Shown piece by piece: positions 24,212 to 34,014 of a stretch of DNA of 64,000 nt (its first letter is position 1; each line of letters begins with the position of its first letter). Below the pieces are notes generated by a model. The model was given only the letters and a program-made list of their open reading frames with translations, searched no databases and was not told the DNA's origin. Made by a program: the position numbers and the translations under genes. The DNA is from CAZYBO01 sp964645205 (GTDB lineage: Bacteria; Pseudomonadota; Alphaproteobacteria; Rickettsiales; SXRF01): NCBI GenBank assembly GCA_964645205.1, contig CAZYBO010000004.1, positions 248,001-312,000 of the forward strand, read 5' to 3'.

Positions 24212-24469
24212 ATGATGAGACCCAATGACAGTGCAGCCGGCGCAGGACGCAAAGTATTTTTCCGCCGCAAAAAGACCTGCCCGCTGACCGGCGCTAACGC
24301 CCCGAAGATCGACTATAAGGACGTAAAACTCCTGTCGCGCTTCATCTCCGAACGCGGGAAGATCCTCCCCAGCCGCATCACGTCGGTGTCGCACAAAAAG
24401 CAGCGTGAACTTGCCGCCGCTATCAAGCGCGCGCGCAATCTCGCCCTGCTGCCGTTCGTGACCCGCTAG
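24212..24469 (+). CDS. rpsR: 30S ribosomal protein bS18
   Basis: 85 residues, very basic (FFRRKKTCPLTGANAPKIDY then KDVKLLSRFISERGKI). Partner of S6 in the small subunit. AAGGAACG precedes the start; ATG 24212 and ATG 24215 are both possible. 14 bases after rpsF. Confidence 0.97.
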   Translation: MMRPNDSAAGAGRKVFFRRKKTCPLTGANAPKIDYKDVKLLSRFISERGKILPSRITSVSHKKQRELAAAIKRARNLALLPFVTR

Positions 24470-24475
24470 GCGCGC

Positions 24476-25399
24476 TTGGGCGCCTCGCACCTGCCTGTTC
24501 TTGCCGCCGGCCTGTTTTCCGCCGGCCTGTTTATGGCGCTCGCGTGGCTAGGGCTCGGCTTTTTATTCCTTTTTCTCTCCACCCTCCCGCTATTTGCTGT
24601 CGGCCTCGGCAAACGTTCGTCTTTTGCGCTATACAGCGCGTTGGTGGCGATGCTTGCCATCAGCCTGTTCAACGGCGTTTCGCTGGGCATGACCTACCTG
24701 CTGATGTTCGGCCTGCCTTCATGGTATCTCGCGCGGCAAAGCCTGTTGTGGCGTCCGGCGTCCGACAATCCGCAGGCGCGCGAGTGGTTTCCCATCGGTG
24801 AGGCGATCACGTGGCTTTCGCTGGCAGGCTGCCTGTTTTTCGCCTGCATCCTGCTATACCTTTCCACGCTGCCTGAAGGCATCGGCGGCACGGTCGCACA
24901 ATTCACGCAGGACGCCCTCAAAGGCATGGACGCGGAATATCGCGACATGGTGGAGCGTTTCATGGGCGTCTGGTCGTTTCTGATTTTCCCCTCCACCCTT
25001 TGGCTGTGGGCGATCGCGCTTTATGGACACGCATGGCTGGCCAACCGCATGCTGGTCAAGAAATCCGTGCATATCCGCCCCGATTTCGCGGTGACGGAGT
25101 TTTCCATACCCACCGCAATGCTTGCGATGCTCGCGCTGGCGGCGCTGATGTCGCTGATAACGGACGCATCGTGGCAGTTTGCCGGAAAATCGCTGCTGAT
25201 CGCCCTGCTCCTGCCCTATTGCTTCTCCGGCGCGGCCATTATGCACGCAGCCAGCCAATCATGGCCGAACCGACGGTTTTTCCTGTCTTTTATCTATTTT
25301 ATGACTTTCGCCCTGCTATGGCCTGCCCTGATCCTCTCGGGCATGGGTATCTGGCGGCAGATTAAACGCTTGTCATCAGCTGCGAGTTCGTCTAAGTAG
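24476..25399 (+). CDS. DUF2232-like multi-pass membrane protein
   Basis: 307 residues with about eight hydrophobic helices and no known activity. Position between rpsR and rplI and the membrane profile match the DUF2232 family commonly found there in Alphaproteobacteria. The frame needs a TTG start at 24476, 6 bases after the rpsR stop, with only a weak AGG upstream; translation is probably coupled to rpsR. Confidence 0.8.
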   Translation: MGASHLPVLAAGLFSAGLFMALAWLGLGFLFLFLSTLPLFAVGLGKRSSFALYSALVAMLAISLFNGVSLGMTYLLMFGLPSWYLARQSLLWRPASDNPQAREWFPIGEAITWLSLAGCLFFACILLYLSTLPEGIGGTVAQFTQDALKGMDAEYRDMVERFMGVWSFLIFPSTLWLWAIALYGHAWLANRMLVKKSVHIRPDFAVTEFSIPTAMLAMLALAALMSLITDASWQFAGKSLLIALLLPYCFSGAAIMHAASQSWPNRRFFLSFIYFMTFALLWPALILSGMGIWRQIKRLSSAASSSK

Positions 25400-25440
25400 G
25401 TAGCCCCTTAAAATTGTTTAGCGCCTAAAGGAGCAAGGTC

Positions 25441-25902
25441 ATGGAAGTCATTTTACTCGAGCGTATCAACCGTCTGGGCGGCATCGGCGATCTCGTCAAA
25501 GTTCGCAACGGCTATGCGCGGAATTTCCTGATCCCGATGAAAAAAGCCCTGCGCGCGTCGGAAGAAAGCCGCAAGGTGTTTGAAGAACGCCGCCACCAGA
25601 TCGAAGCGCAGAACGCCGCCGCCAAAGCCGCTGCCGAAACCGTCGCCAAGACGCTCAACGGCGTCACGCTCACCATGGTGCGCCAGGCCAGCCAGGACGG
25701 TAAGCTCTACGGTTCCATCGCCGTGCGCGACGTTGCCGATGCGCTGAAAGAAGCCGGCCACAGCATCGCCAAGAGCCAGATCGTCATGGGCAGCGTAATC
25801 AAGAAAACCGGCGAATACGCGATCCGTATTTCGCTGCATGCCGACGTTGCGATCAACATCACCCTGAACGTAGCGCGCGTCGAAAGCGAAGCCGCAGAAT
25901 AA
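25441..25902 (+). CDS. rplI: 50S ribosomal protein bL9
   Basis: 153 residues; MEVILLERINRLGGIGDLVK and VRNGYARNFLIPMKKALRAS are the L9 signature. Two-domain protein on the large-subunit surface. AAAGGAG is 8 bases before the ATG. In the rpsF operon. Confidence 0.97.
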   Translation: MEVILLERINRLGGIGDLVKVRNGYARNFLIPMKKALRASEESRKVFEERRHQIEAQNAAAKAAAETVAKTLNGVTLTMVRQASQDGKLYGSIAVRDVADALKEAGHSIAKSQIVMGSVIKKTGEYAIRISLHADVAINITLNVARVESEAAE

Positions 25903-25970
25903 TTGCGTTGCGACTTAAATTTTTTTAGTCTCTAATCGGGTTCTGGGTATTTTCTCACCGGTTGTGGACT

Positions 25971-27482
25971 ATGGCTTTACTGTTGAACGCAGAACCTGAA
26001 GTTTCGCGCGCGGATGACGGCGCAAACGCACCCTATCGCGAAGCCCCCTGCAATATCGAAGCCGAACAAGCGCTGCTGGGCGCGCTTCTCGTCAATAACG
26101 AAGCCCTCCAGCATATCGGGGACCAGCTGCGCGCTTCGCATTTCTACGAGCCCCTGCACCAGCGCATTTTCGACGCCATCCACAAATTCAACAGCAAGGG
26201 GCAGATCGCCAACCCGGTCACGCTCAAACATTATTTCGATCAGGATGAGGCGCTGTCCGACATCGGCGGCGGCGCGTACCTAACCAAGCTCGCGGCATCC
26301 GCCGTCACGGTGATCAACATCGCCGATTACAGCCACATGATCTACGACCTCGCGCTCAAGCGCAGCCTAATTGCCATCGGCGAGGAAGTCGTCAACAACG
26401 CGTTCCAGCACAAGATCGACATACCTGCCATGCAGCAAATCGAAGGCGCGGAGCAGAAACTGTTTTCCCTTTCCGTCGAGGGCACGGGCGATAGCGGCTT
26501 CCGCGCCATCCGCCATTCGCTGGTCGGTGCGATCAAGCACGCCGAGTTCGCATTCAAGCATAACGGCGTCGTCGGCCTTACCACCGGGCTGCTCGAAATG
26601 GATAAGCTCCTCGGCGGTCTCCAGCGTTCCGATTTATTGATTCTGGCAGGTCGTCCCTCGATGGGGAAAACGGCGCTGGCCACCAACATCGCTTACAATG
26701 CCTGCGCCTTCCTCGCGCAGGAAGCGCAGAAAAAAGGACAAAGCCCGAAAGAAGCGGGCAGCGTCGGGTTTTTCTCGCTTGAAATGTCGGCGGAACAATT
26801 ATCCGCACGTCTGTTGTCGTCGGCGAGCAAGCTCAACTCGTCCAAGATTTTCAACGGCCGCATTTCTTCGGAAGAATTCGCGCATCTTGTGCGCACGAGC
26901 AACGAAATGGCGAGGATGCCGTTCTTCATCGACGACACACCCGCGCTTTCCATCTCCGGCCTGCGCACGCGCGCGCGGCGGCTCAAGCGCATGAACAACC
27001 TCAAGCTGCTCGTGGTGGATTATCTCCAGCTCGTGCGCGGACACGCCTCGCTCGCGCAGAACAACCGCGTGCAGGAAGTCTCGGAGATCACGCAGGGGCT
27101 CAAAGCCATCGCCAAGGAGTTGGACATACCGGTCATCGCGCTGTCGCAGCTATCGCGCGCAGTCGAGCAGCGCGGCACAAAACCGCGCGATAAAATTCCC
27201 CAGCTTGCCGATCTTCGCGATTCGGGCAGCATCGAGCAGGACGCCGACGTGGTGATGTTCATCTACCGCGAAGAATATTACATCGGCCGCGAACAGCCCA
27301 AGGAAGGCACGCCCGAGCACGCCACCTGGCAGGTGGACATGAACCGCGTGATGAACGTCGCTGAAGTCATCATCGCCAAGCACCGCAACGGTCCGATCGG
27401 GAACATCAAGCTGCATTTCGACAGCAACCTCACGCAATTCGGCAACCTCGCGGAAGGCTATGCAATGGAAGAAACCCATTAG
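25971..27482 (+). CDS. dnaB: Replicative DNA helicase DnaB
   Basis: Hexameric 5'-3' helicase at the replication fork. 503 residues from ATG 25971; a TTG three codons earlier is less likely. N-terminal primase-binding domain (CNIEAEQALLGALLVNNEAL), then the RecA-like motor: Walker A LAGRPSMGKTALATN (about 225), FFSLEMSAEQLSARLLS, Walker B region LKLLVVDYLQLVRG, and PVIALSQLSRAVEQRGTKPR. C-terminus GPIGNIKLHFD is typical. No intein. Follows rplI as usual. Confidence 0.97.
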   Translation: MALLLNAEPEVSRADDGANAPYREAPCNIEAEQALLGALLVNNEALQHIGDQLRASHFYEPLHQRIFDAIHKFNSKGQIANPVTLKHYFDQDEALSDIGGGAYLTKLAASAVTVINIADYSHMIYDLALKRSLIAIGEEVVNNAFQHKIDIPAMQQIEGAEQKLFSLSVEGTGDSGFRAIRHSLVGAIKHAEFAFKHNGVVGLTTGLLEMDKLLGGLQRSDLLILAGRPSMGKTALATNIAYNACAFLAQEAQKKGQSPKEAGSVGFFSLEMSAEQLSARLLSSASKLNSSKIFNGRISSEEFAHLVRTSNEMARMPFFIDDTPALSISGLRTRARRLKRMNNLKLLVVDYLQLVRGHASLAQNNRVQEVSEITQGLKAIAKELDIPVIALSQLSRAVEQRGTKPRDKIPQLADLRDSGSIEQDADVVMFIYREEYYIGREQPKEGTPEHATWQVDMNRVMNVAEVIIAKHRNGPIGNIKLHFDSNLTQFGNLAEGYAMEETH

Positions 27483-27488
27483 CCGCCC

Positions 27489-28526
27489 ATGAACACCGCC
27501 ACCCTTGCCGTAAGCCTCCCTGCCCTTGCCGCCAATTACCGCCTGCTCGCCGCACGGCACGCAGGCGCGGAATGCGCCGCCGTCGTGAAAGCCAACGCTT
27601 ACGGGCTAGGCGTGGAAGAAGTGAGCAAAGCGCTTGCTGCCAACGGCTGCAAAACCTTCTTCGTCGCCACTCTCGCTGAAGCCGTCGAGTTGCGCGGCTT
27701 CCTGCCAGATAGCCTCATCGCCGTATTCAGCGGCGTGCTGCCGGGCGAGGAGCGCGAATACGCGCAGCACCGCCTCACGCCCGTCATCAACGACCCCGCG
27801 CAGATCGAACGCGTGCAGGACAACGCCATCCTGCATATCGACACCGGCATGACGCGCCTTGGCATCACCGAATCCGACCTTACGCGCCTGCCCGCTTCGT
27901 TTCGCCCGGCTATCGTCATGTCCCACCTCGCCTGCGCCAGCATGCCTGCGCATGCGAAAAACGCCGAGCAGCTGGCGCGATTTAAAATAGCGCTCGCGCA
28001 GTTTCCGGGCGCAAAAGCGAGCCTCGCCAATTCCGCAGGGTTATTCCTCTCGCCGGATTTCCATTTCGACATCGCACGCCCCGGCTGCGCGCTCTACGGC
28101 ATCAATCCCGGCGAGGACGGCAGCATCAATCCGATGCAGCACGTCGCCACCCTGTCCGCGCCGATCCTGCAACTGCGTACGCTCGACCGCAACGAAACCG
28201 TAGGCTACGGCGCTACCTACCCCTCCCCTAAAGCCAGCCGTATCGCAGTCACCGGTATCGGCTATTCCGACGGCATGTTCCGCTCGCTCGGAAACAAAGG
28301 TTTCGCCCATATCGCAGGCCATAAGGTGCCGTTTGCAGGCCGCGTGTCGATGGACATGATCGCGCTCGATGTCAGCGCCATCCCCGAAGCCCTCATCACC
28401 CAAGCCACCCGCGCCGAATTCATCAACGCGCAGCACACGGTGGACGATCTGGCCGAAGAGTGCGGCACCATCGGCTATGAAATTTTCACGCGCATCGGGC
28501 GGAGGGTAAAACGGGTGTACAGTTGA
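27489..28526 (+). CDS. alr: Alanine racemase
   Basis: PLP enzyme making D-alanine for peptidoglycan. 345 residues, slightly short for the family. PLP lysine in CAAVVKANAYGLGVEEV (about 33) and the second catalytic tyrosine region GYGATYPSPKASRIAV; GRVSMDMIALDVS and the C-terminal GYEIFTRIGRRVKRVY are typical. Starts 6 bases after dnaB. Its stop abuts a palindromic repeat that separates it from the Mla genes. Confidence 0.95.
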   Translation: MNTATLAVSLPALAANYRLLAARHAGAECAAVVKANAYGLGVEEVSKALAANGCKTFFVATLAEAVELRGFLPDSLIAVFSGVLPGEEREYAQHRLTPVINDPAQIERVQDNAILHIDTGMTRLGITESDLTRLPASFRPAIVMSHLACASMPAHAKNAEQLARFKIALAQFPGAKASLANSAGLFLSPDFHFDIARPGCALYGINPGEDGSINPMQHVATLSAPILQLRTLDRNETVGYGATYPSPKASRIAVTGIGYSDGMFRSLGNKGFAHIAGHKVPFAGRVSMDMIALDVSAIPEALITQATRAEFINAQHTVDDLAEECGTIGYEIFTRIGRRVKRVYS

Positions 28527-28527
28527 C

Positions 28528-28598
28528 AGTGGACGGTGGACATGGTGTAGGATTTGTCTATGATCCGCTTGTTCACTGCCCACCGTTCACCGTCCACT
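28528..28598. repeat. Palindrome of repeated GTGGACGGT words between alr and mlaE
   Basis: AGTGGACGGTG (28528-28538) and its complement CACCGTCCACT (28588-28598) are 11-bp arms. Each is extended by degenerate copies of the same word (GGTGGAC on the left, CACTGCCCACCGTTCAC on the right), around a 49-base centre. It fills the whole 77-base gap from the alr stop to the mlaE start. Confidence 0.68.
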
Positions 28599-28603
28599 AA
28601 CTT

Positions 28604-29377
28604 ATGAACTTCCTCGCCCCTATCGGACGCATGTTTCTCTCCTTCCTCGCTGCCGTAGGGCGCGTGACGCTGTTCGTATGGGCGAGTATCTCCAGCATGT
28701 TCCGCCCGCCTTTTTACGGGCGCATGCTGCTGAGGCAATGTATCGAGATCGGCTATTACTCGCTGCCCGTGGTGGGCATGACCGCCATCTTCACCGGCGC
28801 GGTGCTGGCGCTGCAAAGCTATTCGGGTTTTTCGCGGTTCAACGCAGAAAGTTCGATCGCCATCGTCGTCGTGCTCTCCATCACGCGCGAATTAGGGCCG
28901 GTGCTGGCGGGCCTCATGGTCGCAGGGCGCATCGGCGCGGCCTATGCCGCCGAAATCGGCACGATGCGCGTCACCGAGCAGATCGACGCGCTGGTGACGC
29001 TGTCTACCGACCCCTATAAATACCTCGTGCTGCCGCGCCTGCTCGCCGGGCTGTTCATGCTGCCGCTGCTGGTGCTGGTGGCTGATATTATCGGCGTGTT
29101 CGGCGGCTACCTCGTATCCATCCACGAGTTGGGTTTCTCACCCGGCCCCTACCTCAAAAGCACGTTCGATTTCTTAGAAACCAAGGACGTCGTCTCAGGC
29201 CTCATCAAGGCAGGCGCGTTCGGTTTCCTCATCACGCTGATGGGCTGCTATCACGGCTTCCATTCCAAAGGCGGCGCGCAGGGCGTGGGCGCAGCCACCA
29301 CGCATGCGGTGGTGTCGGCGTCGATCCTGATATTGCTCTCCAACTATTTCCTCACCGCATTGCTGTTTGCCAAATGA
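28604..29377 (+). CDS. mlaE: MlaE-type ABC transporter permease
   Basis: 257 residues with five or six membrane helices. Typical MlaE/YrbE segments: YYSLPVVGMTAIFTGAVLAL, SITRELGPVLAGLMVAGRIG, AAEIGTMRVTEQIDALVTLS and CYHGFHSKGGAQGVGAATTH. Works with MlaF to move phospholipids between inner and outer membrane. The MlaD substrate-binding partner normally encoded next is missing here; convergent secA follows mlaF. Confidence 0.9.
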   Translation: MNFLAPIGRMFLSFLAAVGRVTLFVWASISSMFRPPFYGRMLLRQCIEIGYYSLPVVGMTAIFTGAVLALQSYSGFSRFNAESSIAIVVVLSITRELGPVLAGLMVAGRIGAAYAAEIGTMRVTEQIDALVTLSTDPYKYLVLPRLLAGLFMLPLLVLVADIIGVFGGYLVSIHELGFSPGPYLKSTFDFLETKDVVSGLIKAGAFGFLITLMGCYHGFHSKGGAQGVGAATTHAVVSASILILLSNYFLTALLFAK

Positions 29378-30138
29378 CCGCGAAAATCGAACTCAAAGGC
29401 GTGTATAAATCTTTCGGCGCGAAGAAAGTGCTCGATGGCATTGACTTGTCAGTGGCGCAGGGCGAATCGCTGGTGGTCATCGGCGGTTCCGGTTCCGGTA
29501 AATCGGTGCTGCTGAAATGTATCTTAGGCATCGTTACGCCCGATAAGGGCAGCATCACCATCGACGGGCAGGAAGTGACGAAACTCAGCTTCAAGGAACG
29601 CCAGCCCATCCTGCGCAAATTCGGTATGTTGTTTCAGGGCGGCGCGTTGTTCGACTCGCTGCCGGTGTGGGAAAATATCGCGTTTTCCCTGCTGCAAAAC
29701 AAGCAGGTAGATAAGGAACAGGCGAAAAAACTAGCCGTAGAAAAACTCAAATCCGTTGGCCTCGGTTCGGATGTCGCCAGCCTCTCGCCGTCGGAACTTT
29801 CCGGCGGGATGCAAAAGCGCGTAGCGCTCGCGCGCGCCATTGCCGCCAACCCCGAAATCATTTTCTTCGACGAACCGACCACGGGGCTTGATCCCATCAT
29901 GGCCGACGTCATCAATGAGCTGATCGTCAAATGCTCGAAGGAACTGGGAGCCACCACGCTTACCATCACGCACGACATGTCCAGCGTGCGCAAAATCGCC
30001 CACCGCGTGGCGATGATCTATCAGGGCAAAATCATCTGGGAAGGCGCCGCAAGCGCCATCGATAAATCCGGTAACGCCCATGTCGACCAGTTCGTGCACG
30101 GCAGAGCCGACGGGCCGATCACGGCGGCAGTGCGCTAA
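29374..30138 (+). CDS. mlaF: MlaF-type ABC transporter ATP-binding protein
   Basis: 254 residues. Walker A GGSGSGKSVLLKCILG (about 36), Q-loop FQGGALFDSLPVWENIAFSL, signature LSGGMQKRVALARAI, Walker B IIFFDEPTTGLDP and H-loop ITHDMSS. Energises MlaE. ATG overlaps the mlaE stop by 4 bases, so the two are translated together. Confidence 0.92.
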   Translation: MTAKIELKGVYKSFGAKKVLDGIDLSVAQGESLVVIGGSGSGKSVLLKCILGIVTPDKGSITIDGQEVTKLSFKERQPILRKFGMLFQGGALFDSLPVWENIAFSLLQNKQVDKEQAKKLAVEKLKSVGLGSDVASLSPSELSGGMQKRVALARAIAANPEIIFFDEPTTGLDPIMADVINELIVKCSKELGATTLTITHDMSSVRKIAHRVAMIYQGKIIWEGAASAIDKSGNAHVDQFVHGRADGPITAAVR

Positions 30139-30177
30139 TAAGCACTGTGCAGAAAGCCATGGGATCAAAGAACAACA

Positions 30178-30198
30178 CCTAGCGAGAAACTCGCTAGG
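30178..30198. other. Perfect hairpin between convergent mlaF and secA
   Basis: CCTAGCGAG-AAA-CTCGCTAGG, a 9-bp stem with a 3-base loop in the 97-base gap. There is no T-run on either side, so it is not a standard intrinsic terminator; it may protect or separate the two 3' ends. Confidence 0.5.
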
Positions 30199-30235
30199 CT
30201 GAAGTGCGCAGAAAAGCTGTCCAACCTAGTAAAAT

Positions 30236-32872
30236 TTAAGCAATCGCCCCGTGACAATGCTTATATTTCTTCCCGCTTCCGCACGGGCACGGCTCGTTGC
30301 GGCCTATGGTGGGCGGGGTTTCGCCGCTCAGGGCGGGGTCTTCGCGGGTTTCGGTGATTCTCTGGCGGGGCGGCATCATCTGCGGCGGCGCTTCCACGTG
30401 TATTTCCAAGTGCGCAAGCCGTGTGACCACCAGCGTACGTAACTGGCCGAGCATCTGCTCGAACAGCGAAAACGCCTCGTGCTTATATTCGTTCAGCGGG
30501 TCGCGCTGGCCGTAACCGCGCAGGTGGATACCCTGACGCAGATGGTCGAGCGTGAGCAGATGGTCTTTCCATAATTGATCTAGCGTCTGCAGCAGGATGC
30601 GTTTTTCGGCCATACGCATCAGGCGTGGGTCGTACTGCGCTTCCTTGGCGGCGAAATGCTCAGACGTCGCCTTGCCGATGCGCTCGGCAATCTCCGCGTC
30701 GGCAATGCCCTCTTCCTTCGCCCACTCCACCACCGGCAAGTGCAGGCCGTACACATGGAGCAGCTCTTTCTGCAGCCCTTCCGTATCCCACGCATCGGGG
30801 TAAGATTTGGGCGGAATGTGCAGCAGCACCATGTTCTCGTTGATTTCCTCGCGCATGCTCGCCACCGTGTCCGATACGTCCTTGGCTTTCATCATCTCGA
30901 TACGTTGCTCGTAGATGACCTTGCGCTGATCGTTCATGACGTCGTCGTATTTCAGCAGGTTCTTGCGGATTTCATAGTTGCGCACTTCCACCTTCTGCTG
31001 CGCGCGCTCGATAGCGCGGCTCATCCACGGATGGAAGATCGCTTCGTCCTCTTTCATGCCGAGTTTCTGCAGCAGCCCGTCGATGCGCTCGGAGCCGAAA
31101 ATGCGCATGAGATCGTCTTCCAGCGACAGGAAAAATTTCGACGCGCCCGGATCGCCCTGACGACCGGAACGGCCGCGCAGCTGGTTGTCGATACGCCGCG
31201 ATTCGTGGCGTTCGGTAGCGATGACGAACAGGCCGCCGCTGGCGATGACTTCTTCCTTGGCGCTTGCAACTTCCGCGCGGATTTTTTCGGCTTTCGCTTG
31301 CTTTTCCACGCCTTCTTCCATGCCTGCGGTTTCCTGCGCCACGCGCATCTCCGCGTTGCCGCCCAGCATGATGTCGGTGCCGCGACCGGCCATGTTGGTA
31401 GCGATGGTCACCGCTCCGGGATGCCCGGCCTGCGCGATGATATAGGCTTCCTGCTCATGGTGGCGCGCGTTGAGCACCTGGTGCGTGATGCCTTCCTTTT
31501 TGAGCAGCGTGGAAAGATATTCGGATTTTTCGATCGACACCGTGCCCACCAGCAGTGGCTGCCTGCGCGCATGCGCGGCTTTGATTTCACGGATAACGGC
31601 ACGGTATTTTTCAGTGGCGGTGCGGTAGATTTCATCCTGATGATCTTCGCGTATCACCTTCACGTTAGTGGGGATGTCGATCACTTCCAGCTTGTAGATG
31701 TCGCGGAATTCGCCCGCTTCCGTCATAGCGGTGCCGGTCATGCCCGCGAGCTTGGGATACATGCGGAAATAATTCTGGAAGGTGATCGAAGCCAGCGTTT
31801 GGTTCTCATTTTGTATCTTCACCTGTTCCTTGGCTTCGAGCGCCTGATGCAGCCCGTCGGAATAGCGGCGGCCTTCCATCATGCGGCCGGTGAACTCGTC
31901 GATGATGATGACCTTATTGTCTTTGACGATGTAATCGACGTCGCGGGTAAACAGCACATGCGCTTTAAGCGCCTGATTGATGTGGTGCACGGTGGATACG
32001 TGGTCGATGTCGTAGAGCGACGCGTTTTCCGGCAGCATCTTCGCCGCCTGCAGCATTGCTTCCATGCGTTGCACGCCTTTTTCCGTCAGGGTGACGCTGC
32101 GGTGCTTTTCGTCTTTGTCGTAGTCTTCTTTATCGATTTTCTTCACCAACTGATCGACCTGAGTGTACAGCTCGGAATTATCTTCCGTAGGTCCGGAAAT
32201 AATCAGCGGCGTGCGCGCTTCGTCGATGAGGATGGAATCCACCTCGTCCACGATGGCATAATGGAATTTACTGCGGTGAACCATCTCACTGCGCGAGAAT
32301 TTCATGTTGTCGCGCAGGTAATCGAAGCCAAGCTCGTTGTTGGTGGCATAGGTGATGTCGCAGCGGTACGCCTTCCTGCGCTCGTCGTCGTCCATGCCGT
32401 GGGTGATGCAGCCTACGGTCAGGCCTAAAAATTCATGCAGCTTGCCCATCCACTGCGAATCGCGCTTGGCGAGGTAATCGTTGACCGTAACCACATGCAC
32501 GCCCCTGCCGGGAAGCGCGTTGAGATAAGCAGCCAGCGTACATACCAGCGTCTTGCCTTCGCCGGTTTTCATTTCTGCGATCATGCCTTTGTGCAGTACC
32601 ATGCCGCCGATAAGCTGCACGTCGAAATGGCGCATGCCCAGCACGCGCCTGCCCGCCTCGCGCACGGTGGCGAACGCCTCCACCAGCAGCTTATCGCGGC
32701 CTTCCTGCTTGTAACGCTCGCGCAGCCATTGCGTGCGGCCGCGCAATTCTTCGTCACTGAGGCGCATCATCTGCGGCTCTAACGCGTTGATTTGCTCCAC
32801 TTTCGCGCTGAGCGTGCGTACGAAGCGCTCGTTGGCCGATCCGAAAAGTTTTTTAGCGAGGTTGTTTAGCAT
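30236..32872 (-). CDS. secA: Protein translocase ATPase SecA
   Basis: Motor that pushes preproteins through SecYEG. 878 residues. N-terminal FGSANERFVRTL, Walker A EMKTGEGKTLVCTLAAYLNA (about 105), DEAD-like VDEVDSILIDEARTPLI (about 213), NMAGRGTDIMLGGNAEMR, and RRIDNQLRGRSGRQGDPGAS. The C-terminal zinc motif EPCPCGSGKKYKHCHG, which binds SecB and ribosomes, is intact. Divergent from ppiC, a common alphaproteobacterial neighbour. Confidence 0.97.
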   Translation of the reverse strand: MLNNLAKKLFGSANERFVRTLSAKVEQINALEPQMMRLSDEELRGRTQWLRERYKQEGRDKLLVEAFATVREAGRRVLGMRHFDVQLIGGMVLHKGMIAEMKTGEGKTLVCTLAAYLNALPGRGVHVVTVNDYLAKRDSQWMGKLHEFLGLTVGCITHGMDDDERRKAYRCDITYATNNELGFDYLRDNMKFSRSEMVHRSKFHYAIVDEVDSILIDEARTPLIISGPTEDNSELYTQVDQLVKKIDKEDYDKDEKHRSVTLTEKGVQRMEAMLQAAKMLPENASLYDIDHVSTVHHINQALKAHVLFTRDVDYIVKDNKVIIIDEFTGRMMEGRRYSDGLHQALEAKEQVKIQNENQTLASITFQNYFRMYPKLAGMTGTAMTEAGEFRDIYKLEVIDIPTNVKVIREDHQDEIYRTATEKYRAVIREIKAAHARRQPLLVGTVSIEKSEYLSTLLKKEGITHQVLNARHHEQEAYIIAQAGHPGAVTIATNMAGRGTDIMLGGNAEMRVAQETAGMEEGVEKQAKAEKIRAEVASAKEEVIASGGLFVIATERHESRRIDNQLRGRSGRQGDPGASKFFLSLEDDLMRIFGSERIDGLLQKLGMKEDEAIFHPWMSRAIERAQQKVEVRNYEIRKNLLKYDDVMNDQRKVIYEQRIEMMKAKDVSDTVASMREEINENMVLLHIPPKSYPDAWDTEGLQKELLHVYGLHLPVVEWAKEEGIADAEIAERIGKATSEHFAAKEAQYDPRLMRMAEKRILLQTLDQLWKDHLLTLDHLRQGIHLRGYGQRDPLNEYKHEAFSLFEQMLGQLRTLVVTRLAHLEIHVEAPPQMMPPRQRITETREDPALSGETPPTIGRNEPCPCGSGKKYKHCHGAIA

Positions 32873-32901
32873 GGTTCCGTGCGTGAAAAATAGATGCCCG
32901 A

Positions 32902-32930
32902 CAGATAGGGCTTAATTTTCGCCAAGTCAA
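32902..32930 (-). promoter_or_regulatory. Candidate secA promoter
   Basis: Minus strand: TTGACT (32925-32930), a 17-base spacer, TATCTG (32902-32907), 30 bases upstream of the secA ATG. The -35 box is good, the -10 box poor. Confidence 0.35.
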
Positions 32931-33018
32931 CGGCAACGCTTGCAAATCGTATAGGGATATGCCATAAGTCGGCCAAGCGGCATTTCCCATTAACACCCTA
33001 CAATGCAAGGATAATCCT

Positions 33019-34014
33019 ATGACCCCGACTTTACGCACCCTGCTGTTGGCTACTACGTTTATCGCGTCTGCCCCGGCATTTGCCGAAGACCCGAAGCCTG
33101 CAGAGCCCGCGGCCGAAGCTGCCGCACCTGCGCAGCCTGCAGCGCCAAAACCCGCAGCAGCTAAAGATTATACCGTGATCAAGCTGGGTGCGGATGAGAT
33201 CAAGCAATCCGAAATCGCCGAAGTGTGGAAAGGTTTGTTCCCCAACGGTTCCGCGCCCGATTTCGCGAGCTTTGACGAGAACGTGCGCCAGAACGTGCTG
33301 CGCGGCTTGGTGTCCGAGCGCCTGATTCACAAGGAAGCGCTGGCAAGCGGCGTCGATAAAACCGACGAAGTGAAAAAACGCCTCGCCGCTATGGAAAAAC
33401 AGGTGATCCTGCAGAGCTTCATGGAACAGAAAGCGAAGTCGCTGGTGACCGATGCGCAGCTCAAGGCCGCGTATGAAGAAAAAGTCAAGGCGATGAAGGG
33501 ACAAGAAGAAATGAAGGCGCGCCATATTCTCGTCGCGTCGGAAGACGAAGCGAAGAAAATTTCCGCTGACGCGAAGAAGGGTGGCGACTTCGACAAGATC
33601 GCCAAAGAAAAATCTACCGATAAGACCTCCGGTGCCAACGGCGGCGATCTCGGCTGGTTCACCAAGGAAAAGATGGTGCCGGAATTCGGCGAAGCGGCGT
33701 TCGCTTTAAAGAAAGGCGAAGTCTCCGCGCCGGTGAAAAGCGCGTTCGGCTGGCACGTGATCAAGGTGGAAGACCGCCGCCCGGTACAAATCGCGAGCTT
33801 CGAGGAAATGAAGGAAAGCCTGCGCGGTGAAGCCACCAACAAAGCGGTGCAGACCTACGTAGAAGATCTGCTGAAAAAAGCCGACATCAAATATTTCGAT
33901 GCTGACGGCAAGGAAAAGGCATTCTCGCGTTCGCTGGTTCCGCCGCCGCCGGTTGAAGCTGCGCCCGCCGCCGGTAAAGGCGCAGACGCTGCCAAGCAAG
34001 AGAAGAAGAATTGA
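33019..34014 (+). CDS. Parvulin-type peptidyl-prolyl cis-trans isomerase, exported
   Basis: 331 residues. Signal peptide (LLLATTFIASAPAFA, cleavage near 22) is followed by an alanine/proline-rich linker, a SurA-like helical N-domain and one rotamase domain: ARHILVASEDEAKKISADAK (about 170) to FGWHVIKVEDRRPV. Periplasmic chaperone for secreted or outer-membrane proteins. AAGGAT precedes the ATG. The stop overlaps the TTG start of argJ. Confidence 0.93.
   Translation: MTPTLRTLLLATTFIASAPAFAEDPKPAEPAAEAAAPAQPAAPKPAAAKDYTVIKLGADEIKQSEIAEVWKGLFPNGSAPDFASFDENVRQNVLRGLVSERLIHKEALASGVDKTDEVKKRLAAMEKQVILQSFMEQKAKSLVTDAQLKAAYEEKVKAMKGQEEMKARHILVASEDEAKKISADAKKGGDFDKIAKEKSTDKTSGANGGDLGWFTKEKMVPEFGEAAFALKKGEVSAPVKSAFGWHVIKVEDRRPVQIASFEEMKESLRGEATNKAVQTYVEDLLKKADIKYFDADGKEKAFSRSLVPPPPVEAAPAAGKGADAAKQEKKN

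Noticed and set aside
30178..30198. Intrinsic terminator between mlaF and secA
   Set aside because: The stem is perfect but no T-run follows on either strand, so it is listed as a hairpin only.
30656..32428. 590-codon open frame on the plus strand opposite secA
   Set aside because: Pure shadow of the secA codon bias; histidine- and phenylalanine-rich, no family features, no ribosome site. The same holds for the long frames opposite rpoC (58303-59787, 56686-57768) and rpoB (60790-62229, 62317-63285).
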